A stretch of 44,771 nt of DNA from Actinomadura darangshiensis (GTDB lineage Bacteria; Actinomycetota; Actinomycetes; Streptosporangiales; Streptosporangiaceae), in the NCBI RefSeq assembly GCF_004349235.1, contig NZ_SMKY01000041.1, positions 1 through 44,771 on the forward strand, given 5' to 3'. Under the pieces are notes generated by a model. That model saw only the letters and a program-made list of their open reading frames with translations, was not told the origin of the DNA and ran no database searches. Below, one piece after another: positions 1 to 13,099 of the stretch. The stretch's first letter is position 1. The number at the start of each line of letters is the position of its first letter. The translations under genes were made by a program, and so were the position numbers.

Positions 1-111
1 CGGTCGCGCAGATGCACCAGCAGCAGCCCGCCCGGCTTCAGCGCGGCGACGAACCGGTCGAGCACCAGTTCGGCATGCGGCACGCGCTCGATCAGGTACG
101 AGGCGTGCACG

Positions 112-125
<14 letters not shown>
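1..125 (-). pseudogene. SAM-dependent methyltransferase fragment
   Basis: Read on the minus strand, the first ~122 bases are open and encode about 40 residues that look like the middle of a class I methyltransferase: FDIVHASYLIERVPHA, then ALKPGGLLLVHLRD (the post-motif II/III region with the usual LKPGG turn). The C-terminal part would lie left of the window. The upstream (N-terminal) part, which should lie to the right, is missing: by about position 120-127 the sequence has become mfd on the opposite strand. The fragment is therefore cut at its 5' side by a junction. This could be a real rearrangement or an assembly artefact. The family call rests on a short stretch only. Confidence 0.55.
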
Positions 126-3462
<3,337 letters not shown>

Positions 3463-3521
3463 TCTGGCGCGACCCCAGCCAAGCTCACCCCAGACGAGCT
3501 CGATGACGAGACGAGGAATCC

Positions 3522-4178
3522 GTGCCTGGTAAGTCCGTGAAGGCAGCGGTGGCGGTCGTGCTCGCGGCCGGCGCGCTGGCCGGCTGCGGCGGCTCCCCGA
3601 AGGTCGGCACCGCCGCCCTCGTCGGCGACGACCGCATCACCGTCACCTCCCTCAGCCAGACCGTCCGCGACTGGCGCACCCAGTTCCGGGCGGACCCGGC
3701 GGCCAACGAGCTGCGCGCGAACCCGGCCAACCCGGCGCCGCAGGTCGCCGGCGACTCCGAGTCGGACCTGCAGGGCGCGCTCACCCTCCTGATCAACTTC
3801 AAGGTCGCCCGCAAGGTCGCCGACCGGGCGGGCATCGAGGTCACCGGCGGGGAGGTGGACGGCGCCGTCGAGGCCCTCGACCACGGCGGCGGGGCCGCGT
3901 CGATCACCCTCGCCAGCGGGCTGCCCCGCGAGCACGCCCGCGACCTCGCGCGGCTCGTCGCGACGCAGGCCGCGGTCATGCAGCGGTTCGGCGCCGACCC
4001 GAACAACCGGCTGAACCCGGCGAACCAGCGGGCCGGTGAGCAGTGGAACGAGCTGTTCCGCCGCACCGCGGACGGCATGCACATCGAGGTCAACCCGCGC
4101 TACGGGCACTACGACCCGGCCAAGTTCGAGATCGCCCCGATCGCCTACCGGCTGTCCAGCCCGGATTCGGGTATCTGA
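3522..4178 (+). CDS. SurA-like (SurA_N domain) lipoprotein
   Basis: This is a 218-residue predicted lipoprotein. A basic N-terminus and hydrophobic segment end in the lipobox LAGC with Cys22, so it is probably anchored to the outer face of the membrane. The body has the helical SurA N-terminal look (ALTLLINFKVARKVADRAGIEVTGGEVDGAVEAL), seen in periplasmic chaperone/peptidyl-prolyl isomerase families, but I see no parvulin catalytic domain. A holdase or chaperone role for exported proteins is inference. The GTG start is supported by GAGGAA 5 nt upstream and by the signal peptide starting there. It lies 59 bp after mfd and 5 bp before mazG, probably in the same transcription unit. Confidence 0.7.
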   Translation: MPGKSVKAAVAVVLAAGALAGCGGSPKVGTAALVGDDRITVTSLSQTVRDWRTQFRADPAANELRANPANPAPQVAGDSESDLQGALTLLINFKVARKVADRAGIEVTGGEVDGAVEALDHGGGAASITLASGLPREHARDLARLVATQAAVMQRFGADPNNRLNPANQRAGEQWNELFRRTADGMHIEVNPRYGHYDPAKFEIAPIAYRLSSPDSGI

Positions 4179-4183
4179 GGCGC

Positions 4184-5170
4184 ATGGGCCTGACACTGCT
4201 CGCGACCACGCACCGGGTCGCGCCCGGCCTGCTGACCTGGCGGGCCTGGGACGCGCTCCGCTCGGCCGACGCCGTCCGGCTCCGCGCCGGGCACCCGCTG
4301 CTGCCCGCGCTCCTGGACGCCGGCGTCGTCTCGGACCCGGTGGACGCGCCCGACCCGGCCGGCCTGGTCGCCGACGCCCGGCAGGCCGACGCCCTGTGGG
4401 TCGCCGCGCCCGAAGGCGACGAAGACCTGATGCGCGAGATCGGCGCCCTCGTCGTCGACGACCCGCTGGACGTCGAGGTGCTGCACGGCTCCTACGATCT
4501 GCCGGGCGCGCGGCTGCTGGACCTCGTCTCGGTGATGGACACGCTGCGCCGCGAGTGCCCGTGGGACCGCAAGCAGACGCATGTCAGCCTCGTCCCGTAC
4601 CTGCTCGAGGAGGCGTACGAGGTCCTCGACACCATCGAGTCCGGCGACTTCGGCGCGCTGCGCGAGGAGCTGGGCGACGTGCTGATGCAGGTGGCGTTCC
4701 ACTCGGTGGTGGCCGCCGAGCGCGACGACGAGACCGCGTTCACCATCGACGACGTGGCCGGCGCGATCGTCGACAAGCTCGTCCGGCGGCATCCGCACGT
4801 GTTCGGGGACGTGACCGTCTCCGGTGCCGACGAGGTCAACGCCAACTGGGAGCAGATCAAGGCGGCCGAGCGGGCGGAGAAGAGCGGCGCCGAGGCGTCG
4901 GCGCTCGACGGCGTGCCGATGGGGCAGCCCGCGCTGTCGCTGGCCGCGCAGCTCCAGCGCCGCGCGGCCCGGCTGGACGCCCCGGCGGGGCTCGCCGACG
5001 ACCTCGCCGGTGGCCTCGCCGACGCCCCGGACGACCTGGGCGGACGCCTTTTCGCCCTGGTTCGGGAGGCGACCGGGCGCGGAGCCGACCCGGAGGCGGA
5101 GTTGCGCGCCGTTTCCCGGGTATTCCGCGATCGTGTCCGAGCGTGGGAACGACGAGAGCAGCGCGGCTGA
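4184..5170 (+). CDS. mazG: Nucleoside triphosphate pyrophosphohydrolase MazG
   Basis: MazG hydrolyses (d)NTPs, especially damaged ones, to the monophosphate and PPi, cleaning the nucleotide pool. The 328-residue protein has a poorly conserved N-terminal ~110 residues (tetrapyrrole-methylase-like in this family) and a clear MazG domain: MDTLRRECPWDRKQTHVSL, then the metal-binding LLEEAYEVLDTIE and LREELGDVLMQVAFH, then KLVRRHPHVFGD. The reading frame is open from 4043, but the upstream part is a shadow of the lipoprotein gene. The ATG at 4184, right after the lipoprotein stop, gives the usual actinobacterial start. Its place after mfd and before eno follows the mycobacterial order, grouping two DNA-damage functions. 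Confidence 0.93.
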   Translation: MGLTLLATTHRVAPGLLTWRAWDALRSADAVRLRAGHPLLPALLDAGVVSDPVDAPDPAGLVADARQADALWVAAPEGDEDLMREIGALVVDDPLDVEVLHGSYDLPGARLLDLVSVMDTLRRECPWDRKQTHVSLVPYLLEEAYEVLDTIESGDFGALREELGDVLMQVAFHSVVAAERDDETAFTIDDVAGAIVDKLVRRHPHVFGDVTVSGADEVNANWEQIKAAERAEKSGAEASALDGVPMGQPALSLAAQLQRRAARLDAPAGLADDLAGGLADAPDDLGGRLFALVREATGRGADPEAELRAVSRVFRDRVRAWERREQRG

Positions 5171-5228
5171 TTCGGGCGATATCGACCGGAACATCGCCGA
5201 CGGGGTGGTCCGGCCGGGGAGGCGCGTC

Positions 5229-5234
5229 TACTCT
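5229..5234 (+). promoter_or_regulatory. -10-like TACTCT just before the PBP start
   Basis: TACTCT lies 6 nt before the GTG at 5241, a spacing that would start transcription at or next to the start codon and give a leaderless mRNA. No Shine-Dalgarno sequence is seen between mazG and this GTG, which fits. Inference only. Confidence 0.4.
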
Positions 5235-5240
5235 GAGCGC

Positions 5241-7691
5241 GTGCCGATCGAGGCCGATGGCGAGGCAGGGGATCCCGGGAGCGGAACCCCCGTGCCGCCG
5301 CGCCCGCCGCGCCGGCTGCTCACCCGGTCGACGACCCGCGCCGAGAAGGCCCGCGCGCTGCGCGGGCTAGGCGCGCTCGGCGGCCTCGCCGGCGTGCTCG
5401 TCGCCCTCATGCTGCTGCCGACCGCGTGCACCGCGGGCGTCGGCGCCCGCGACGCCGCGAGCTGGTTCGAGTCCGAGCCGGCGGGGCTGACCACCGCGGG
5501 CGTCCCGCAGCGCTCGAAGATCCTCGCTGCGAACGGCGACACCATCGCCACGTTCTTCTACCAGAACCGGGTGGACGTCCCGCTCGGCAAGATCGCCCCG
5601 ATCGTCCGGCAGGCGGTGCTGGCGATCGAGGACAACCGGTTCTACGAGCACGGCGCCATCGACCTGCAGGGCACGCTGCGGGCCCTCGGCAGCAACCTGT
5701 CCAACGGCCAGGTCACCCAGGGCGGCTCCGGCATCACCCAGCAGTACGTCAAGAACCTCCTGCTCACCCAGGCCGACTCCGACGCCGAGCGCGCGGAGGC
5801 CAAGGAGGTCACCCCGGCCCGCAAGATCCGCGAGCTGCGGTACGCGGTGGCGCTGGAGAAGCGGCTCAGCAAGGACGAGATCCTGCGCCGCTACCTCAAC
5901 ATCGCCTACTACGGCGACGGCGCCTACGGCATCGAGGCGGCGGCCCGGCACTACTTCTCCAAGCACGCCTCCGAGCTGGACCTGACCGAGGCGGCGCTGC
6001 TCGCCGGCGTCATCCGCTACCCCTACGCCTACGACCCGACGCGGCATCCCGGCGACGCCCGCAAGCGCCGCGACACCGTCCTGGACCGGATGGCCCAGCT
6101 CGGCTGGCTCGACCCGGCCAAGGCGGCGTCGGCCAAGGAGCAGCCCATCAAGCTGGACGTGGACAACGTGCACAGCGGCTGCGTATCCAGCAAGGCGCCG
6201 TTCTTCTGCGACTACGTCCAGCGCGAGATCCTCACCAACCCGGTCTTCGGCAAGACGGCCAAGGACCGGGAGAAGCTCCTCAAGCGCGGCGGGCTCACCA
6301 TCCGCACCACCCTGGACCGGCGGGCGCAGAAGGCGGCGCAGCGCGCCGTGGACAAGCACGTCCCGCCGAAGAACTCCGCGCACAAGGCCGCCGCCGAGGC
6401 GATGGTCGAGCCGGGCACCGGGGAGATCAAGGCGATGGTCGTCGACCGCGACCTCGGCCCCGACAAGGAGCGCGGCAAGACCTGGATCAACTTCGCCGCC
6501 GACGCCGGCCACGGCTCCAGCATCGGGATGCAGGCCGGGTCCACGTTCAAGGCGTTCACGCTGGCCGCCGCGCTGGACGAGGGCCTCCCGTTCGGCACCC
6601 GGCTGATGGCGCCGCGCGAGTACACGCCCGTCGGGTACCGCAACTGCGACGGCGACCGCGTCGGCGACCCGGGCGCGTCGCTGCGCAACGCCGCCGACGG
6701 TGAGGGCGGCAAGCAGTTCAGCATCGTCACCGGCACGCAGCACTCGGTGAACACGTTCTTCCTCGCGCTGGAGAAGAAGGTCGGCCTCTGCGACACCGTG
6801 CGGATGGCCGAGCGGCTCGGGATGAAGCAGGCGAACGGGAAGCCGCTGGAGGAGTACCCGGCCTTCACGCTCGGTTTCAACCCCGTCTCACCGCTGCGGC
6901 TCGCGGCGGCCTACGCGGCGTTCGGCGCCCGCGGCAAGTACTGCAAGCCGCTCGCGATCAAGGAGATCCGGGATGTGTCCGGCCACAAGCTGAAGGTTCC
7001 GGGGCGCGACTGCGAGCAGGCGATCGACGAGGGCGTGGCGGACGCCGTCAGCTACGTGCTGAGCGGCGTCCTCACCAAGGGCACCGCGCGCGGTATGGGC
7101 CTCGGCCGCGACGCCGCCGGCAAGACCGGCACCGTCGACAACTTCTCCGCCGCCTGGTTCGCCGGATACACCCCGGACCTGGCCTCGGCGGTGTGGGTCG
7201 GCGACCCGCGCGGCGGCTACAAGCACCCGATGGAGAGCCTCTGCATGGACGGCCGGTGCTACGGCGCCGTGTTCGGGGCGACGATCCCCGCGCCGATCTG
7301 GAAGCAGAGCATGCTCGGGGCGCTGTCGGGCACCCCCGCGTCCTCGTTCGACCGGCCGCCGTCGCACTACTTCAGCAAGGGGTCCGGCGAGGACAGGGCC
7401 AAGGTGCCGGACGTGCGCGGCATGGAGCTCGGCGACGCCGTCGCCAAGCTCCGCGGCGCCGGCTTCAAGACCCGCGTGGGCAAGCCGGTCGAGTCCCGCA
7501 AGTACGACGAGGGCACCGTCGCCGGCCAGTCGCCGGGGTCGGCCGAGCCGGGCGCGACCATCACCCTGCACGTCAGCAAGGGCGGGCGCGACGAGCCCGG
7601 CGGCGGCCCGGGGGACGGGGACCCGCGGCCGCCGGTCCCGCCGGTGACCATCCCGCCCCTGCCCGGCGGCCGGCAGCAGGCACCGGCGTGA
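5241..7691 (+). CDS. Class A penicillin-binding protein (GT51 transglycosylase / transpeptidase with PASTA)
   Basis: This bifunctional peptidoglycan synthase polymerises lipid II and crosslinks stem peptides outside the membrane. Of 816 residues, the first ~50 are cytoplasmic, followed by a membrane helix around GGLAGVLVALMLLP. The GT51 domain has catalytic E130 in EDNRFYEH, then GGSGITQQYVKNLLL and the RKIRELRYAVALEKRLSKDE block. The transpeptidase has STFK (S434, K437), SVN (S502) and KTG (K628). One PASTA domain, about 721-785, probably senses muropeptides or lipid II, and the C-terminus is Pro/Gly-rich. The GTG at 5241 is chosen because the open frame before it only overlaps mazG. PonA-type enzymes of actinobacteria have this layout. 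Confidence 0.93.
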   Translation: MPIEADGEAGDPGSGTPVPPRPPRRLLTRSTTRAEKARALRGLGALGGLAGVLVALMLLPTACTAGVGARDAASWFESEPAGLTTAGVPQRSKILAANGDTIATFFYQNRVDVPLGKIAPIVRQAVLAIEDNRFYEHGAIDLQGTLRALGSNLSNGQVTQGGSGITQQYVKNLLLTQADSDAERAEAKEVTPARKIRELRYAVALEKRLSKDEILRRYLNIAYYGDGAYGIEAAARHYFSKHASELDLTEAALLAGVIRYPYAYDPTRHPGDARKRRDTVLDRMAQLGWLDPAKAASAKEQPIKLDVDNVHSGCVSSKAPFFCDYVQREILTNPVFGKTAKDREKLLKRGGLTIRTTLDRRAQKAAQRAVDKHVPPKNSAHKAAAEAMVEPGTGEIKAMVVDRDLGPDKERGKTWINFAADAGHGSSIGMQAGSTFKAFTLAAALDEGLPFGTRLMAPREYTPVGYRNCDGDRVGDPGASLRNAADGEGGKQFSIVTGTQHSVNTFFLALEKKVGLCDTVRMAERLGMKQANGKPLEEYPAFTLGFNPVSPLRLAAAYAAFGARGKYCKPLAIKEIRDVSGHKLKVPGRDCEQAIDEGVADAVSYVLSGVLTKGTARGMGLGRDAAGKTGTVDNFSAAWFAGYTPDLASAVWVGDPRGGYKHPMESLCMDGRCYGAVFGATIPAPIWKQSMLGALSGTPASSFDRPPSHYFSKGSGEDRAKVPDVRGMELGDAVAKLRGAGFKTRVGKPVESRKYDEGTVAGQSPGSAEPGATITLHVSKGGRDEPGGGPGDGDPRPPVPPVTIPPLPGGRQQAPA

Positions 7692-7773
7692 CCCGTGTGA
7701 CCGTGTGATCACCGGGTAGATCACCGGCGGGGCGTGCCCACCGCGCGCCGATCCGTTCGGGGGGACGATCGTC

Positions 7774-8718
7774 ATGCGAGCCATCGCCGTGTCCGAGTAC
7801 GGCGCCACGCCGGCGCCGATGAACCTGCCGGTCCCGGAGCCGGGACCGGGGGAGATCCTGGTGCGCGTGATCGCCGCCGGGCTGAACCCGCTCGACTGGA
7901 AGATCGCCGACGGCATGCTCAAGGACTCCGTGGACGCGCCGTTCCCGCTGATCCTCGGCCAGGACGGCGCGGGCGTCGTGGACGCGGTCGGCGAGGGCGT
8001 CACCCGGCTGCGGCCCGGCGAGCAGGTCTACGGGTCGTTCCGCGGGGTGGAGCGCGGGCTCGGCAGCTACGCCGAGTACACCGTCGCCCGCGACGACGGG
8101 CCGGTCGCGAAGATGCCGGCCGGGATGCTCTACACGCAGGCGGCGGCGGTGCCGACGGCGAGCGCGACCGCGCTCGCCATGGTCGAGGAGGCCCGGGTCG
8201 ACACCGGCCAGACCGTCCTCGTCGTGGGCGCGACCGGCGGGGTCGGGCAGGGCGTGGTGCAGCTGGCGTCCCGCGCGGGCGCGAAGGTCATCGCGACCGC
8301 CCGCGACGACATGGCGGGCACGATGCGGCGCCTTGGCGCGAACGAGACCGTCGACCACTCCGCGGGCGACCTCAACCGGCAGGTCCTCGCCGTCCACTCC
8401 GACGGGATCGACGCCGTCCTCGACATGGTCGGCGACACCCGGGCGACCGAGCATCTCGCGCAGCTGCTCCGCCCCGGCGGGACCTACATCACCACCACCT
8501 GGTCGGTGCATCCCGACGCGATGGAGGCCAAGGGGCTGCGCGGGATCAACTTCGAGGGCGAGTCCTCGGCCGAGCTGCTGGACCGGCTCTCCGACCTCAT
8601 CGACTCGGGCGGGCTGCGCGTCCGGGTCGAGCGGGAGGTGCCGCTGGAGGAGGCGGCCGACGCCCTCGCCGAGAACCGGGCGGGCGGCGCCCGCGGCAAG
8701 ACCGTCCTGCGGATCTGA
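7774..8718 (+). CDS. NADP-dependent quinone oxidoreductase / MDR-family dehydrogenase
   Basis: A 314-residue medium-chain dehydrogenase/reductase of the zinc-independent quinone oxidoreductase branch, likely reducing quinones or activated double bonds with NADPH in the cytosol. The N-terminal GroES-like fold is seen in PGPGEILVRVIAAGLNPLDWK and LGQDGAGVV. The nucleotide-binding fold has VVGATGGVGQGVVQLA (the AxxGxxG form of this branch) followed by KVIATAR. The four-Cys structural zinc lobe of alcohol dehydrogenases is absent. The ATG follows GGGGGGACGATCGTC, giving a purine-rich binding site. It stands 82 bp after the PBP gene. Substrate unknown. Confidence 0.85.
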   Translation: MRAIAVSEYGATPAPMNLPVPEPGPGEILVRVIAAGLNPLDWKIADGMLKDSVDAPFPLILGQDGAGVVDAVGEGVTRLRPGEQVYGSFRGVERGLGSYAEYTVARDDGPVAKMPAGMLYTQAAAVPTASATALAMVEEARVDTGQTVLVVGATGGVGQGVVQLASRAGAKVIATARDDMAGTMRRLGANETVDHSAGDLNRQVLAVHSDGIDAVLDMVGDTRATEHLAQLLRPGGTYITTTWSVHPDAMEAKGLRGINFEGESSAELLDRLSDLIDSGGLRVRVEREVPLEEAADALAENRAGGARGKTVLRI

Positions 8719-8777
8719 CCGCCCGGCACAGGTGAGGACGGCGCCGGTCCGGGCATGCAGAGGCACAGGAGGAGCAC

Positions 8778-8996
8778 ATGAACCAGAGCCAGCCCGATGA
8801 CGACCGGCGCACCCGGCTGCGCGACATCGAGGAGTCGCTCGCGCGGCTGCACGCCGACCTTCCCGCGCCGTCCGGCGACGCCACGGACATGGTGGACTCC
8901 GGCCAGTACCTCGCCGCGCGCGAGGAGCTGCAGGGCCAGATCGAGCTGCTGGAGGCCGAACGCGAACGCCTCCGCACCGCCCTCGGCATGACCTGA
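8778..8996 (+). CDS. Small charged coiled-coil protein, unknown function
   Basis: A 72-residue acidic protein that I do not recognise. It contains two helical, charge-patterned stretches, RLRDIEESLARLHADLP and YLAAREELQGQIELLEAERERL, that look like a short coiled-coil hairpin. There is no signal peptide or membrane segment. The start is well supported by AGGAGG 6 nt before the ATG. It is followed directly by a terminator-like hairpin, so it probably ends a unit with the oxidoreductase 59 bp upstream. Confidence 0.75.
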   Translation: MNQSQPDDDRRTRLRDIEESLARLHADLPAPSGDATDMVDSGQYLAAREELQGQIELLEAERERLRTALGMT

Positions 8997-9014
8997 CCCC
9001 GCCGGGAGGCGGGG
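8997..9014 (+). terminator. Terminator-like hairpin
   Basis: CCCCGCC, loop GGGA, GGCGGGG: a 7-bp perfect stem starting at the base after the stop codon of the small coiled-coil gene. There is no T-tract, as is common in this G+C range. Confidence 0.5.
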
Positions 9015-9091
9015 CAGGGAGACGGGCCGGGAACAAAGCGCCGCGCCCCCCGGTTAGCGGGTCGTGTCAAGCAACCCAGGAAGGGGGCGGC

Positions 9092-9448
9092 ATGACCACC
9101 TACGAGGACTTCGAGCGCGCGACGCTGTTCTTCGACGCCAAGGACTACGCGGGCGCCGCCCGCCTGCTGGCCCCGATCGCCGCCGGCGACCCGGGCAACC
9201 GCGCCGCGGTCGAGCTGCTCGGCCGCGCGTACTTCCACAGCGCCCAGCTCGGCCGCGCCGAGGAGACGTTCCGCCGGCTCGTCGAGCTGGACCCCGGCAA
9301 CGGCTGGGCGCACGAGGCGCTCGCCCGCACCCTGGAGCGGCAGCGCCGCACCGCCGAGGCCGGCGCCTTCCGCAAGCTCGCCCGCGCGATGGGCGTCGCC
9401 CCCGCCGAGCGGACCGAGGTATCCGTGACCGCCGCCGACCTGCACTGA
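9092..9448 (+). CDS. TPR-repeat protein
   Basis: A 118-residue soluble protein made of about three tetratricopeptide-type helical hairpins: FFDAKDYAGAARLLAPIAAG, then VELLGRAYFHSAQLGRAEET, then ELDPGNGWAHEALARTLERQ. These motifs mediate protein-protein contacts; partner and function are unknown. The ATG follows AGGAAGGGGGCGGC, a good binding site. It converges on the histidine kinase gene, with only 13 bp between the two stops. Confidence 0.82.
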   Translation: MTTYEDFERATLFFDAKDYAGAARLLAPIAAGDPGNRAAVELLGRAYFHSAQLGRAEETFRRLVELDPGNGWAHEALARTLERQRRTAEAGAFRKLARAMGVAPAERTEVSVTAADLH

Positions 9449-9461
9449 GGCACGCCGTGCG

Positions 9462-10964
9462 CTAGTCGCGGGGGAGGCGGAGGACGAAGCGGGCGCCGGG
9501 GACGCCGTCGATCCGGTCGGTGAGGATCAGCGAGCCGCGGTGCGCCACCGCGATGTCGCGGGCGATCGCGAGCCCGAGGCCGGTGCCGCCGGCGTCCCGG
9601 TGCCGGCCGTCCGCCAGCCGCGCGAACCGCTCGAACACCCGCTCGCGGTCCTCCGGGGCGATGCCCGTGCCGTCGTCGATCACCTCGACCACCGCGGTGT
9701 CGGGCCGCTCCACCCGCAGCATCACCGTCACCTCCGACGCCGCATGCCGGTCGGCGTTGTCGAGCAGGTTGGTGAGCAGCCGGGCCAGCTCGCTGCGCCC
9801 GCCGCGCACCGTCACCGGGCCCTCCGACAGCACCGTCACCTGGGTGCGCCGCGGCCGGCGCAGCACCTCCTGGTCGGTGATCTCCGTCAGGTCCGTGGGC
9901 TCCCGGGTGAAGTTGCGGTCGGCGTCCAGCCGGGCCAGCGCCAGCAGGTCGTCCACCACCGCCGACAGCCGCTCGGCGTTGATCAGGATGGCCCGCAGCG
10001 TGTCGGGGAGTTCGGTGTCGTCCGGGGCCGACAGCGCCAGCTCCAGCTCCATCCGCAGCGCGGTGAGCGGGCTGCGCAGCTCGTGCGACACGTCGGAGAC
10101 GAACCCGCGCTGCCGCGCGACCGCCTGCTCCAGCCGGTCCAGGGTCGCGTTCACGCTCTCGGCGAGCCGCCCCACCTCGTCGCGCCGCGGCGGCACCGGG
10201 ACGCGGCGCTGCAGGTCGGTGGCGGTGATCTCGTCCAGCTCGCGGCGGATCTCGTCGACCGGGCGCAGCGTGCGGCTCGCGGCCAGCCACGTCCCGTAGC
10301 CGACGAGACCGGTGATGAACGGGATCCCGAGCGCCAGGAGCGCCGCGGTGAGCGGGCGCGGCACCAGCCCCGGCTCCGGCTCCAGCGAGAACACGAACTT
10401 CGTCCTGCGGCCCTGATCCTCCCGGAGCTCGACGACGAGGAAGCACTCCCCTTGGGGCGCGTCGACGTCGCAGGTCCGGTTGACGCGGCGGTCGTCGTCC
10501 GGTGGGGGCGGTGGAACGCGTACCGGGGAACGGCCCTGCATCCCGGGCGAGGCCGCGATCACCCGCCCCTCGACGTCCTGCACCTGCAGGAGCCGGCCGG
10601 GGCGCGACTTGATCGGGTCGGACAGCGTCCCGTCGACGACCGAGGTCCTGGTCCGCCGCGCCTCGCGGGACGCGGCCCGCGTCGCGTCGACGATCGCGTC
10701 CCCCCTGACCAGGTTCAGCAGTACGATCCACAGCGCCGTGGACAGGGCGAACGCGATCAGCACGGCCGTCACGGTCACCCGGATCCGGATCTCCGGGTGA
10801 CGCAGCACGGCCTGCCAGATCCAGCGGCTCGGGCCGGTGGACGGCCGGCGGAGCCGGACGCGTATGACGACCTCCCCGGGTCCGCTGCTGCCAGTACCCG
10901 GGATTACTTGCCTGAACAGGGCAAACGGCACCGTGGCGGACGGGTAAAAGATTCGCCGGGGCAC
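9462..10964 (-). CDS. Orphan two-component sensor histidine kinase (HAMP)
   Basis: A membrane sensor kinase of up to 500 residues. Two transmembrane helices (about 63-85 and 205-229) frame an extracytoplasmic loop of ~120 residues containing a PPPPP run and Cys165/Cys174. A HAMP linker (~228-282) follows, then the H-box FVSDVSHELRSPLTAL with phospho-acceptor H294, the N-box LLTNLLDNADRHA, the G1 region VEVIDDGTGIAP and the G2 region GGTGLGLAIAR. The start used is GTG at 10964; a later GTG 11 codons in is also possible, and neither has a strong binding site. No response regulator is adjacent, since the upstream neighbour is eno on the other strand. Stimulus and partner are unknown. Confidence 0.88.
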   Translation of the reverse strand: MPRRIFYPSATVPFALFRQVIPGTGSSGPGEVVIRVRLRRPSTGPSRWIWQAVLRHPEIRIRVTVTAVLIAFALSTALWIVLLNLVRGDAIVDATRAASREARRTRTSVVDGTLSDPIKSRPGRLLQVQDVEGRVIAASPGMQGRSPVRVPPPPPDDDRRVNRTCDVDAPQGECFLVVELREDQGRRTKFVFSLEPEPGLVPRPLTAALLALGIPFITGLVGYGTWLAASRTLRPVDEIRRELDEITATDLQRRVPVPPRRDEVGRLAESVNATLDRLEQAVARQRGFVSDVSHELRSPLTALRMELELALSAPDDTELPDTLRAILINAERLSAVVDDLLALARLDADRNFTREPTDLTEITDQEVLRRPRRTQVTVLSEGPVTVRGGRSELARLLTNLLDNADRHAASEVTVMLRVERPDTAVVEVIDDGTGIAPEDRERVFERFARLADGRHRDAGGTGLGLAIARDIAVAHRGSLILTDRIDGVPGARFVLRLPRD

Positions 10965-10983
10965 CCGCCCGCGCCCCGGCGGC

Positions 10984-11011
10984 GCCGGACCGCCCGGTCC
11001 GGCAGTAGGCT
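10984..11011 (+). promoter_or_regulatory. Probable eno promoter with dyad over the -35 region
   Basis: TAGGCT at 11006-11011 fits a -10 box and would give a leader of about 36 nt before the eno GTG. Directly before it is an 8-bp inverted repeat, GCCGGACC (10984-10991) and GGTCCGGC (10996-11003), covering the place of the -35 box. It could be an operator. Inference. Confidence 0.4.
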
Positions 11012-11017
11012 CGGTGA

Positions 11018-12337
<1,320 letters not shown>

Positions 12338-12378
12338 GACCATGTGAGCCGGCGGGCGGGCGCCGTCCCGTCCGCCGG

Positions 12379-12412
12379 GCCCCCGTCCGCGGGGCACCGC
12401 GTCCGCGGGGGC
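12379..12412 (+). terminator. Possible hairpin after eno
   Basis: GCCCCCG at 12379-12385 can pair with CGGGGGC at 12406-12412, with smaller G/C pairings inside. It lies between eno and the FtsB-like gene and could terminate or attenuate transcription. There is no T-tract. Confidence 0.35.
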
Positions 12413-12442
12413 CGTGCGGCCGAGCCACAGGCAGGGGACACG

Positions 12443-12925
12443 ATGGCGCAGGACGACGACCACGACACCGGCCAGGGTTCCGACAACGGTGCCGGTGATC
12501 ACGGTGTCGACGACCACGACCCCGGCGAGCACGGCGGTGGTGCGCGCCGGGGCAACCCCGCCCTCACCAGCCGGGCCGCCATCCTGGCGGTCGTGGTGTG
12601 CGCGATCGCGCTGAGCCTCGCCTACCCTGTCCGGGAGTACATCGCCCAGCGCAAGGAGATCGCCGACCTGCGCCGGCAGGAGGCCGCGTCCCGCCGGCAG
12701 GTGGAGATCCTCGCCCAACGCAAGCAACAATTGGGCGATAAGTCGTACATTGAGCGTGAGGCGACGCGAAGGCTCCATTACTGCCGTCCTGGCGTAAAGT
12801 GCTACATCGTGCTGGACGGCAGCGGCGGCGACGGGCAGCAGTCCCGCAAGGGCGGAACGGCGGCCCGGCCGCCCTGGTACGAGACGCTGTGGCGGTCGGT
12901 GGAGGCCGCCGACCGGCCGCGCTGA
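12443..12925 (+). CDS. FtsB/DivIC-family septum formation protein
   Basis: A 160-residue bitopic membrane protein, probably part of the divisome scaffold with FtsL- and FtsQ-like proteins. The N-terminal ~35 residues are Asp/His/Gly-rich and cytoplasmic. A membrane helix (AAILAVVVCAIALSLAYPV) leads into a coiled coil (EIADLRRQEAASRRQVEIL), then the family end motif DKSYIEREATRRLHYCRPG. Two Cys frame RPGVK, where many relatives have PGE-like sequence, so a disulfide is possible. The ATG at 12443 is preferred (GGCAGGGGA upstream) over the open frame from 12344. Codons over 12715-12810 are notably less G/C-rich than the rest. The eno-linked position matches Rv1024 of M. tuberculosis. Confidence 0.85.
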   Translation: MAQDDDHDTGQGSDNGAGDHGVDDHDPGEHGGGARRGNPALTSRAAILAVVVCAIALSLAYPVREYIAQRKEIADLRRQEAASRRQVEILAQRKQQLGDKSYIEREATRRLHYCRPGVKCYIVLDGSGGDGQQSRKGGTAARPPWYETLWRSVEAADRPR

Positions 12926-13023
12926 CCGTGCGGGGCGGATCCGTGCCGAGCCCAGGCGGCGACGCTTCCGGCGGAGGGGCCGGGCGTGCCGGAGGCCGCC
13001 GCCGCGACGTCGCGGGAACGGAA

Positions 13024-13053
13024 GGCGCACGAGGACGGACGGCGCACGAGGAC
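13024..13053 (+). repeat. Short direct repeats upstream of the DUF501 gene
   Basis: GGCGCACGAGGAC occurs at 13024-13036 and again at 13041-13053, 17 bp apart. A second pair, CGCGGGAACGG, flanks them at 13011-13021 and 13062-13072. They lie in the 174-bp gap before the chosen DUF501 start. Function unknown. Confidence 0.55.
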
Positions 13054-13099
13054 CGGCAGGGCGCGGGAACGGGATCGCGGGATCCACGGGTGGGGACGG

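Noticed and set aside
7692..7773. GATCACCGG direct repeat after the PBP gene as a regulatory site
   Set aside because: Two copies are seen 13 bp apart, but they are short, near the 3' end of a gene and have no clear promoter beside them.
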